DNA of 24,384 bases from an uncultured Synergistales bacterium (GTDB taxonomy: Bacteria > Synergistota > Synergistia > Synergistales > Aminobacteriaceae), in contig CALFXN010000088.1 in assembly GCA_937957815.1 (NCBI GenBank), positions 1 through 24,384 on the forward strand, given 5' to 3'. This document shows, piece after piece, positions 16,298-22,959 of this stretch (positions are counted from its first letter, which is position 1; every line of letters begins with the position of its first letter). The notes under the pieces were generated by a model. The model saw only the letters and a list, made by a program, of their open reading frames with translations, did not search any database and had not been told where the DNA came from. Both the position numbers and the translations under genes were made by a program.

Positions 16298-17596
16298 TTA
16301 CATATAGCCGAGCATCCTCGGGAGCGTCAGCGAGAGCGCGGGCCAGTAGGTCGTCAGGAGCATGACGGGGACGTACCCGAGCAGGAAGAGGCCCACATGG
16401 GGAAGGATGTCCATGAATTCGACCCTGCCGATGCGCATTCCGAGGTAGAGCAGGCTCGCGTACGGAGGCGTGAGGCTGCCGATCGCGAGGTTCACGCAGA
16501 AGATCGCGGCGTACTGGATCGGATGCAGTCCGATCGCCTGGGCGAGCGGCATGAGCAGCGGCGCGACGAGGATGATTCCCGTCACGTCGTTGACGATCAT
16601 TCCGACGAAGAGAAGCAGGAGGTTGATCAGGATCAGGATCATGACCTTGTTCGTCGTCAGGCTGAAGACCGCCTTCACGATGAGCTGCGGGATCTGGAGC
16701 ACGACGTACGTCTGGCTCAGCATCATGCTGCACATGATCATGATCATGATCGATCCCGTCGAAACGCCCGAACTCTGCGACACGGACCAGAACGCCTTCG
16801 GAGTCAGCCCCTTGTAGACGAGGAAGCCGACGGGGATCGAATAGACGACGGCCGCCGCCGCCGCCTCGGTCGGCGTCATGACGCCCCCGTAGATTCCGCC
16901 GAGGATGAGGACGGGCATGAAGAGTGCGGGCAGCGCCTTCCACCCCTTGGTGACGATCTGGCGCCGCTTTTCCTGTTTCGTGATCGCTGGCGGGATGACG
17001 AGCGGGAACTTCTTCGCGCAATACAGGTTGATCGCGCAGAAGATCGCCGTCGTCAGGAGTCCCGGTCCGACGGTCGACAGGAAGCACGCGAGGACGCTCG
17101 TCCCCGTGACCCAACCGAAGATGATCATCGGCGTACTCGGCGGGATCAGGACGCCGAGGATCGACGAGCAGGTCACGAGCGCGGTCGCGAACGGCCGGGG
17201 ATATCCGCGCTTGACCATCTCGGGAATGAGCATGTTGCCCGTCGCCGCGACGCCCGTGAACGCACTGCCCGATATCGCGCCGATGAGCGCGCACGTGATG
17301 GTCGCGACGATTCCGAGTCCGCCCCTGACCCGTGCGACGAAGACGTCCACGAACTCGAGAAGGTACTTCGCGATGCCGCTCTCGCTCATGAGCGACCCCG
17401 CGTAGATGAAGAGCGGAATGCAGAGGAGCGCCGGGCTCAGGATTTGCTGGAGTCCCCAGAGCATCATGCCCTTCATCGAGACGCCGCTGACGATGCTCAT
17501 GTAGAGCAACGAACCGCTGAAACAGAAGGCGATCGGGATCCCGAGCGAGAGCAACCCCGTCAGGATGAGAAGCGAGATGACGGAAATCGTAACCAT
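16298..17596 (-). CDS. dctM: TRAP transporter large permease DctM
   Basis: A 432-residue membrane protein with about a dozen hydrophobic segments. Family stretches include GIPIAFCFSGSLLYM, AISGSAFTGVAATGNMLIPEM, GVLIPPSTPMIIFGW and GGIYGGVMTPTEAAAAAVVYS. This is the channel-forming subunit that couples sodium flux to uptake of the ligand delivered by DctP. The ATG at 17596 lies one base after the dctQ stop codon, so translation is probably coupled. Confidence 0.95.
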   Translation of the reverse strand: MVTISVISLLILTGLLSLGIPIAFCFSGSLLYMSIVSGVSMKGMMLWGLQQILSPALLCIPLFIYAGSLMSESGIAKYLLEFVDVFVARVRGGLGIVATITCALIGAISGSAFTGVAATGNMLIPEMVKRGYPRPFATALVTCSSILGVLIPPSTPMIIFGWVTGTSVLACFLSTVGPGLLTTAIFCAINLYCAKKFPLVIPPAITKQEKRRQIVTKGWKALPALFMPVLILGGIYGGVMTPTEAAAAAVVYSIPVGFLVYKGLTPKAFWSVSQSSGVSTGSIMIMIMCSMMLSQTYVVLQIPQLIVKAVFSLTTNKVMILILINLLLLFVGMIVNDVTGIILVAPLLMPLAQAIGLHPIQYAAIFCVNLAIGSLTPPYASLLYLGMRIGRVEFMDILPHVGLFLLGYVPVMLLTTYWPALSLTLPRMLGYM

Positions 17597-17597
17597 T

Positions 17598-18137
17598 CTA
17601 GGCTTCCCCCTCTTCTCCGACGAGGGCGTCGGACGGAGTCGTCGCGTACAGGCGCATGTAGTCGAGGAATTCGACCGCCGTGTAGACGAGCATCAGCGCG
17701 AAGCAGACGAACACCGGCGCCTCGGTGTAGATCATCGGGATGAAGAGCGTGTCGCTCGTCTTTTCGACCCTGAGGGAATACTTGAGGAAGTCGTATCCCC
17801 AGTTCGTCAGCCAGATCAGGATTCCCGCGGCGACGAACGCCGCGATCGCCCGGAGAAGAAAGATCTGCTTCTTCCTGTGGAAGAAGATCTCGAGAACGCG
17901 CGCGATGAGCTGATTCTGTTCCGACGACGCCTTGACCGCCGCCGCGAGGTAGAGCCACGTCGTCGGGAATAGACACAGCTCCTCGATGCCCATCAGCGGG
18001 GAGCGGAAGACGTAGCGAAGGAGCACCTGCACGAAGACGAGGAGCGAAATGGCGATGATGCTCAGAACGATGACGCCGTCGAGAATCCTGTCGAGCGGCA
18101 CGAGCACCCGCCGGAGCGCGAACTGCCGTGTTTCCAT
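17598..18137 (-). CDS. dctQ: TRAP transporter small permease DctQ
   Basis: A 179-residue protein with four hydrophobic segments (about 20-40, 55-75, 92-112, 135-160), the usual DctQ topology. The segment FVQVLLRYVFRSPLMGIEEL is the typical DctQ signature, where the R-Y-V-F and E-E residues are conserved. The ATG at 18137 has AAAGGG upstream. It follows the CyuA-like gene by 60 bases and touches dctM. It scaffolds the large permease in the membrane. Confidence 0.92.
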   Translation of the reverse strand: METRQFALRRVLVPLDRILDGVIVLSIIAISLLVFVQVLLRYVFRSPLMGIEELCLFPTTWLYLAAAVKASSEQNQLIARVLEIFFHRKKQIFLLRAIAAFVAAGILIWLTNWGYDFLKYSLRVEKTSDTLFIPMIYTEAPVFVCFALMLVYTAVEFLDYMRLYATTPSDALVGEEGEA

Positions 18138-18197
18138 CGAGGATCACCCTTTCGGCCCGGAAAGCGTTCTCCGGGGCGGTTTCTGGAGCGTGGAGGG

Positions 18198-19481
18198 TCA
18201 GCTTCGACCCTTCGCCTTTTCGCGCTCGATGATGATCCGCGCCATGACGGTCGCGGCCGCGGTCATTCCCTCCTGCGCGGTGCGGCCGATGGCGGCCATC
18301 GATTCGTCGGCCGAGTCGCAGACGAGCCCGTCGCCCTTTGGAACGACGTATCCGTCGAGCGCGAGAATCGCCGATTCGATCGCCATTCCGGCGGCCGCGG
18401 AGAGCTTGAGCGCGCAGCCGTACTTGGCGCCGTCGCAGACGATCCCCGTGAGGCTCCCCGTCATATTCTGGATCGCCCGGTCCGCGGAGGCGACTCCGCC
18501 GCCCAGAAGCATCGACGCGCCGGCCGCGATGCCGATCCCGGCCGCGATGGCGCACGCGCAGATCGCCGAAAGTCGTCCGATGCGGCTTTTCATGAGGATC
18601 GTCAGAAGGTAGCTCAGCGCGACGGCGCGCAGCATCTCCTCTTCGCCACGCCCGAGTTCCTCCGCCATGACCACGAGCGGGAGCATCGCCGTGATTCCGA
18701 CGTTGCCGCTCGTCGCGCAGCTCATCGCGGAAAGTCCGAGCCCGCCCATCCGGGCGTCCGACGCGGCCGCGGTATAGGATTTCGCCTTCAGGACGAGACT
18801 GTCCTTCGCCATCGCCCGGTACGCGACGCCGAACCCGGCGCCGACGCCCTTCACGAGCCCTGCCTCGGCGAGCGCGCGATTCATCGCGACGCCGTCCTTC
18901 AGGAACGCGATGTCGGAAAGCGGAACGGTCTCGGCAAAACGCCACAGATCCTCGAGACGGTACTTCAGAATGGCGTCCTTCGAATAGTCGAACGTGGTCC
19001 CCTCGAGCGACGCGCGGGTGTCGACGATGACCTTCCCGTTCGCCTCGAGGTAGACGACGTTCGTGTGCGTCTTCGCGACGATCGCCTTCCCGACGCCGTT
19101 CTCCGTCTCGACCTCGGCCTCGATACGCAGCCCGACGCCCGTGTACTCCCAGAAGATATCGACGTCGACGTTCTTGAGGAACGCGACCGCCCTCTTTTCC
19201 TCTTCGGGCGTCACCTTGTTCAGAACTTCGAGCCCGGCTTTCGAATCGCCCGCGACCGCGCCGAGCGCGACCGAGATGTCGATTCCCATCCGGTCGGTTC
19301 CGGGAATGCCGACGCTCAGGCTGTTCTTGTAGGAGTCCTTGTCCATCCGGACCGTCGCGCGACGGGGCGTTCCGCCGACGGCGTCGCGCGCGGCGGCGGC
19401 GGCGAAGGCTATCGAGACCGGCCCGGTACATCCAAGTGCGGGTTTGACTTCTTTTTTGAGAATTTCGAGCAGTTCATTCAT
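18198..19481 (-). CDS. CyuA/UPF0597-family Fe-S lyase (L-cysteine desulfidase or serine dehydratase-like)
   Basis: A 427-residue protein of normal family length. It opens with a helix and the signature EVKPALGCTGPVSIAFAAA. Further conserved parts are SAMSCATSGNVGITAMLPL, AICACAIAAGIGIAAGASML and GIVCDGAKYGCALKLSAAA. The cysteines in the last two are the expected ligands of a [4Fe-4S] cluster. The fold is related to the alpha domain of L-serine dehydratase. Characterised members release sulfide and ammonia from L-cysteine to give pyruvate; many others are untested. AAGGAG lies 11 bases before the ATG. It sits between the L-serine ammonia-lyase gene and the TRAP genes. Confidence 0.9.
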   Translation of the reverse strand: MNELLEILKKEVKPALGCTGPVSIAFAAAAARDAVGGTPRRATVRMDKDSYKNSLSVGIPGTDRMGIDISVALGAVAGDSKAGLEVLNKVTPEEEKRAVAFLKNVDVDIFWEYTGVGLRIEAEVETENGVGKAIVAKTHTNVVYLEANGKVIVDTRASLEGTTFDYSKDAILKYRLEDLWRFAETVPLSDIAFLKDGVAMNRALAEAGLVKGVGAGFGVAYRAMAKDSLVLKAKSYTAAASDARMGGLGLSAMSCATSGNVGITAMLPLVVMAEELGRGEEEMLRAVALSYLLTILMKSRIGRLSAICACAIAAGIGIAAGASMLLGGGVASADRAIQNMTGSLTGIVCDGAKYGCALKLSAAAGMAIESAILALDGYVVPKGDGLVCDSADESMAAIGRTAQEGMTAAATVMARIIIEREKAKGRS

Positions 19482-19521
19482 ATCCGGATCTTCTCCTTCA
19501 ATAAGTGGATTTCCGACGATG

Positions 19522-21123
19522 TTACGCGTTTTTGTTGCGGTGCAGGGCCATGTCGGTGACTTTGCGATTCCATTCCTCCTTGAGGCGCATCGCGGTCGGC
19601 GTCGACCCGAGACCGCCCTTCATCGTCCCCCGGAGTTCGGGCGGAAGGAGTTGTTGCGTATTTGCGAGGGCTCCGACGACCTCGTCGGGCGGAATCGCGC
19701 TTTCGAGTCCCGAGAGCGCCATGTCCGCGGCCGCGAACGCGTTCGCGACGCCGATGCCGTTCCGCTTGATGCATGGGATCTCGACGGGGCCGGCGACCGG
19801 ATCGCAGATCAGTCCGAGGATGTTCTTCATGGCGAGCGCCATACCGTGCGCCACCTGCCCCGGAGTTCCGCCGGCGAGCTGGACGAGCGCGGCCCCCGCC
19901 ATGGCGGATGCCACGCCGATCTCGGCCTGGCATCCGCCGATCGAACCGGAGAGCGACGCGCGCATCGCGATCAGCGTCCCGGTGACGGCGGCCGCGAGAA
20001 GGGCGTCCACGGCCTCGTCGTCGGATGCGTTCCGCTCTTCGACGGCGGTGATCAGCGCGCCGGGGACCACGCCGCACGATCCCGCCGTCGGAGCCGCTAC
20101 GACGCACCTGGCGCAGGCGTTCGTCTCCATCGCGGCGATCGCGCGCGCGACGGCCTTTCCGAGCGTCCTGCCTCCGACCGTCCGACCCTCCTCGACGGCA
20201 CGGAGCATTCTCGCGCCGCAGTCTCCGGGAACGAGCCCGGCGACCAGGTCGTTCTTCCCCCGGATTCCATTCTCGACCGACTCCTTCATCGTGCCCCAGA
20301 TCCGCGCGATGCGCGCGCGCACGTCGCTTTCGGCGAGTCCGCTCCGGCGGCACTCGTATTCGGTCGCGATCTGCGGCAGGGAACATTTGCGATCTTCGGC
20401 GAGACGGAGCATCCCGTCGAAGGACGTGAAGAGCGCGTTCGTGTCGCGCAACTTGTAGTCGAGGACTGCGGAAAGCGGGAAGACGTCCGAAACGCCGCGC
20501 GAGGCGCGCAGGCGCCCGGCGATCTCCGGGGAGGGAACGCGATCGAGCAGGCAGGTCCAGAGCGCGTCGTTTCCCTCTTCGGCGCGGACGACGCCGAGGG
20601 GCTTTTCTCCGAGCAGGGATTCCAGACCGTTCGCGTCGAAAGACCGGTCCGCCGTGAACAGGATCCCCTCCTCGCTGCCGCGGAGCCGGATCGGAAACTT
20701 CCCGAATTCCGTCATCAGGATCTCTCCACCGCCGACGGTGATTCCGACGACTCTCAGAGTTTTCCCGTTTCGGGAGAGGCGCATATCCACGGTGTTGGGG
20801 TTTCTGTCGGATTCGTATTCGGTATGGTAGGTGACCGGAATCCCGCGTCTCGCCGCCTCGTCCAGCGCGGTGCGGACGATGGGAGCGTCCTCGCCGTAGC
20901 CGAGAAGACCCGCCACGATCGCCGAATCGCTCAGATGTCCCTTATAGGTACGGGCGAGCGCGTTTCCGTAGAAATGTAGCTCGATGCTTTCCGGGGCGCC
21001 CCCGAGAAGAATGTGCCCCATGCGGCCGATTCGGAGAACTCCCGCCGTATGGGAGCTGGACGGCCCTGTCATGATTGGTCCGAGAGCATCGAAAAGACTG
21101 ACGAGGCGATCGCTGTCTTTCAT
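19522..21123 (-). CDS. L-serine ammonia-lyase, iron-sulfur type, beta and alpha domains in one chain
   Basis: A 533-residue single-chain enzyme. The N-terminal beta domain has the catalytic-region motif GPSSSHTAG (about residues 20-28). An ACT-like segment follows at about 145-200. The C-terminal alpha domain contains APTAGSCG, SGSIGGCQAEIGVASAMAG and CDPVAGPVEIPC. Three of these cysteines are expected to bind the [4Fe-4S] cluster. The enzyme converts L-serine to pyruvate and ammonia and is oxygen-sensitive. The ATG at 21123 has AAGGAG at good spacing. The gene starts 45 bases after the cyclodeaminase-family gene and ends 40 bases before the CyuA-like gene, within the same operon. Confidence 0.94.
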   Translation of the reverse strand: MKDSDRLVSLFDALGPIMTGPSSSHTAGVLRIGRMGHILLGGAPESIELHFYGNALARTYKGHLSDSAIVAGLLGYGEDAPIVRTALDEAARRGIPVTYHTEYESDRNPNTVDMRLSRNGKTLRVVGITVGGGEILMTEFGKFPIRLRGSEEGILFTADRSFDANGLESLLGEKPLGVVRAEEGNDALWTCLLDRVPSPEIAGRLRASRGVSDVFPLSAVLDYKLRDTNALFTSFDGMLRLAEDRKCSLPQIATEYECRRSGLAESDVRARIARIWGTMKESVENGIRGKNDLVAGLVPGDCGARMLRAVEEGRTVGGRTLGKAVARAIAAMETNACARCVVAAPTAGSCGVVPGALITAVEERNASDDEAVDALLAAAVTGTLIAMRASLSGSIGGCQAEIGVASAMAGAALVQLAGGTPGQVAHGMALAMKNILGLICDPVAGPVEIPCIKRNGIGVANAFAAADMALSGLESAIPPDEVVGALANTQQLLPPELRGTMKGGLGSTPTAMRLKEEWNRKVTDMALHRNKNA

Positions 21124-21168
21124 GATACACGCTCCTTATGATGTCGAAATCAATACCGGCCGGGTTTT

Positions 21169-22176
21169 TTAATACTCGACGAACGAGTACGTTCCGCCGA
21201 TTCCCTTCTCCTTTGCCCGCTGCCAGGCCACCGTCGCGACGGACACGTCCATCGCGCCCGTTCCGATCGGAATGCAGACGACCCGCTCGTCGGCGGACAC
21301 GATGCCCTTCTTCTTTCCGGCGGCGAGTTCGCCGATCGTCGCGTAGAGATCCTTTTCGGTCAGACGGCCGCTCGTCCCGTGCTTGGCGAGCGCGCCCCTG
21401 TGAAGGGCCTGTCCCACGTGGTCGACGACGATCTTGTCTGCCTTCTCGATGCACTCGTCGGAGCACTCCTGATACGACCCCATCGGGAAGAGGATCATTC
21501 CCGGACGGAACCAGTCGTACCGGAAGAACTCTTCCTTCGACTGCGTGACGCAGACCGCGATATCGCCCGCGGCAGCCTCCCGGGGATCGGACGCGATGGT
21601 GATGCGCCCCTTCACGAACGGCTTCATGTCTTCGGCGTAGCGTTCCGCCGCGGCCCGGCTCACGTCGTAGACCATGACCTCCGCGATGTCGAAGAGTTCC
21701 GCGATGGCCATCGTCTGCGTGTGTCCCTGCATCCCGGCGCCATAGAGGCCGAGCCGGATCGTCTTTCCCTTGCCGTACATGTACTTGAGCGCCACGGCGG
21801 TCTGCGCGCCGGTGCGCATGTTCGTGATATAGGCGCCGTCCATCACGGCCCGGAAGTGTCCGAGATGCGGATCGATCAGCAGGATCATCGACGTGATGTA
21901 GGGGAATCCCTTCGCCTTCCGCTCGCCGAGGAAGCCGCCCGCCCACTTGATTCCGGCGCTGTCGCACCAGCCGATGTACGCCGGCATGGCGTTCATGAAC
22001 CCCGCGTACGGCGGAAAGGCGGCAGTCTCGCCCAGGTCGAGGTTCACCTTGGTCGGATTGACGACCGTCCCGTCCCCCATCCCCCGGAAGGTTCTGTCGA
22101 CACACTCGACGATATCCTTCATGGTGACGACAGACTGAATCTCCTTCTGGCTCAACAGCATCGTTTCCACTTTCAC
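21169..22176 (-). CDS. Ornithine cyclodeaminase / mu-crystallin family dehydrogenase
   Basis: A 335-residue enzyme. The NAD-binding loop LGLYGAGMQGHTQ lies near residue 140, after the family's substrate domain (YITSMILLIDPHLGHFRAVMDGAYITNMRTGAQTAVA region; the D-x-x-Y-x-T-x-x-R-T-x-A motif is intact). The family includes ornithine cyclodeaminase, alanine dehydrogenase, ketimine and iminosuccinate reductases and SbnB, an opine-type dehydrogenase, so the substrate is not fixed by sequence. I place the start at the GTG at 22176, nine bases after AAAGGG. The ATG at 22185 has the ribosome site directly abutting it, and the ATG at 22260 lies at the predicted transcription start. It is the first gene of the operon. 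Confidence 0.9.
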   Translation of the reverse strand: MKVETMLLSQKEIQSVVTMKDIVECVDRTFRGMGDGTVVNPTKVNLDLGETAAFPPYAGFMNAMPAYIGWCDSAGIKWAGGFLGERKAKGFPYITSMILLIDPHLGHFRAVMDGAYITNMRTGAQTAVALKYMYGKGKTIRLGLYGAGMQGHTQTMAIAELFDIAEVMVYDVSRAAAERYAEDMKPFVKGRITIASDPREAAAGDIAVCVTQSKEEFFRYDWFRPGMILFPMGSYQECSDECIEKADKIVVDHVGQALHRGALAKHGTSGRLTEKDLYATIGELAAGKKKGIVSADERVVCIPIGTGAMDVSVATVAWQRAKEKGIGGTYSFVEY

Positions 22177-22248
22177 GTCACACATCCCTTTCCAGAGTAC
22201 GTTTTTTGTGAACCGTTCCGTTTTCGCACGAATATCACAACACATCAT

Positions 22249-22261
22249 AATGTCGGACATT
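22249..22261. promoter_or_regulatory. Operator palindrome at operon transcription start
   Basis: AATGTCGGACATT is a 13-bp palindrome with one central base. It lies directly downstream of the -10 box and covers the predicted transcription start, a classic repressor position. Its form (TGTC-N-GACA) fits FCD-GntR operators. A related core lies in the leader of the GntR gene. Confidence 0.6.
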
Positions 22262-22264
22262 TAG

Positions 22265-22294
22265 ATAATAGCATTCATGCGTCGAGTCAGTCAA
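22265..22294 (-). promoter_or_regulatory. Sigma-70-type promoter of the nine-gene operon
   Basis: On the minus strand TTGACT (22289-22294) and TATTAT (22265-22270) are separated by 18 bases. Transcription would start near 22258 and give a leader of about 80 bases before the GTG start of the first gene. Confidence 0.7.
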
Positions 22295-22483
22295 CAATGA
22301 ATTGCCTGACGAAATAGGCGCATTGCGACTCCCATTTCGCGCATCGGGAACCTCGGACCAAAGCAACGTGTTTGCTCTGGTGAAAAACAATACGAGCAAA
22401 TACATTCATTTATGAGCAAATGGATTGTCGGGAAATGAAAGAGCCCGTACCCTGTGTGTGGAACCCGAAGGGGGGTGGAGCCT
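22295..22483 (+). promoter_or_regulatory. Divergent regulatory region upstream of PAS-like and chemoreceptor genes
   Basis: The stretch between the operon promoter and the PAS-like gene has AT-rich segments and no supported ORF. It holds the GAGCAAAT repeats listed separately. I could not find a confident -35/-10 pair for the plus strand. Confidence 0.4.
22370..22426. repeat. GAGCAAAT repeat cluster
   Basis: Two direct copies of TA(C/T)GAGCAAATnnATT start at 22391 and 22411, exactly 20 bases apart (13 of 16 positions identical). An inverted copy, GTTTGCTC, lies at 22370-22377. Twenty bases is close to two helical turns, so a regulator could bind both copies on one face of the DNA. Confidence 0.55.
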
Positions 22484-22861
22484 TTGAACAGCGAGGGGAA
22501 ACTGCGCGACATGATCGGACCGCTCCATGGCGAGGAAGAGGGGTGGCGCGAGATCGGCCTCTGTTTGGTCGATCTGGGACTCAACGTCGTGATGCGCGAA
22601 GGAAGGATCGGAGATGTCGGCGCGGAAGGCGAAAAGTGCTACCGCGCGTTTCACGGCCGGAGAGCGCCCTGCCGGGGGTGCGCCGCGACGGAGACGATTC
22701 GCGACGGAGAACCGCACTCCTCGGTCTGCGAACGGGGCCGGAGAGGTACCAGGACCCGGTGCCGCGTGGACGCCTACCCCGTCCGCGACGCGACGGGGGT
22801 GCTGTGGGGCGTCGTCGAGCGGATCTTCGAGGGCGTGAGCCGGCAGAAAAAGGCCGAATAG
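22484..22861 (+). CDS. Small PAS-like protein with cysteine cluster
   Basis: About 125 residues if it starts at the TTG at 22484, which has GGGGGG eight bases upstream. An ATG at 22511 and a GTG at 22454 are alternatives. The middle reads GEKCYRAFHGRRAPCRGCAA, the cysteine-bearing PAS variant seen in many sensor kinases (C-x-x-x-F-x-G-x-x-x-P-C-x-x-C). A second half, VDAYPVRDATGVLWGVVERI, matches the final PAS strands. No output domain follows. It may sense redox state, metal or a cofactor and act on the downstream chemoreceptor, whose gene starts 98 bases later, or it may be a remnant of a larger sensor. Confidence 0.7.
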   Translation: MNSEGKLRDMIGPLHGEEEGWREIGLCLVDLGLNVVMREGRIGDVGAEGEKCYRAFHGRRAPCRGCAATETIRDGEPHSSVCERGRRGTRTRCRVDAYPVRDATGVLWGVVERIFEGVSRQKKAE

Positions 22862-22959
22862 CGCAAACGACGAGCCTGGACGCGCTTTCGCGCGAACGAC
22901 GCGGAGAGCGGAAGAGGGAGCAAGGGATACGAACATTTATGATAACGGAGGGATGACGG

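Noticed and set aside
16167..17294. Long N-terminal extension of DctP
   Set aside because: It is a shadow of dctM. A signal peptide starts exactly at the GTG at 16166 after AAGGAGGGG.
22177..22260. ATG at 22260 as start of the cyclodeaminase-family gene
   Set aside because: It lies inside the operator and at the predicted transcription start; family similarity begins after the GTG at 22176.
22454..22956. Alternative frame of about 178 codons over the PAS-like gene
   Set aside because: It is Arg/Gly-rich, lacks a ribosome site and shows no motif, whereas the other frame has a clear PAS-type cysteine motif.
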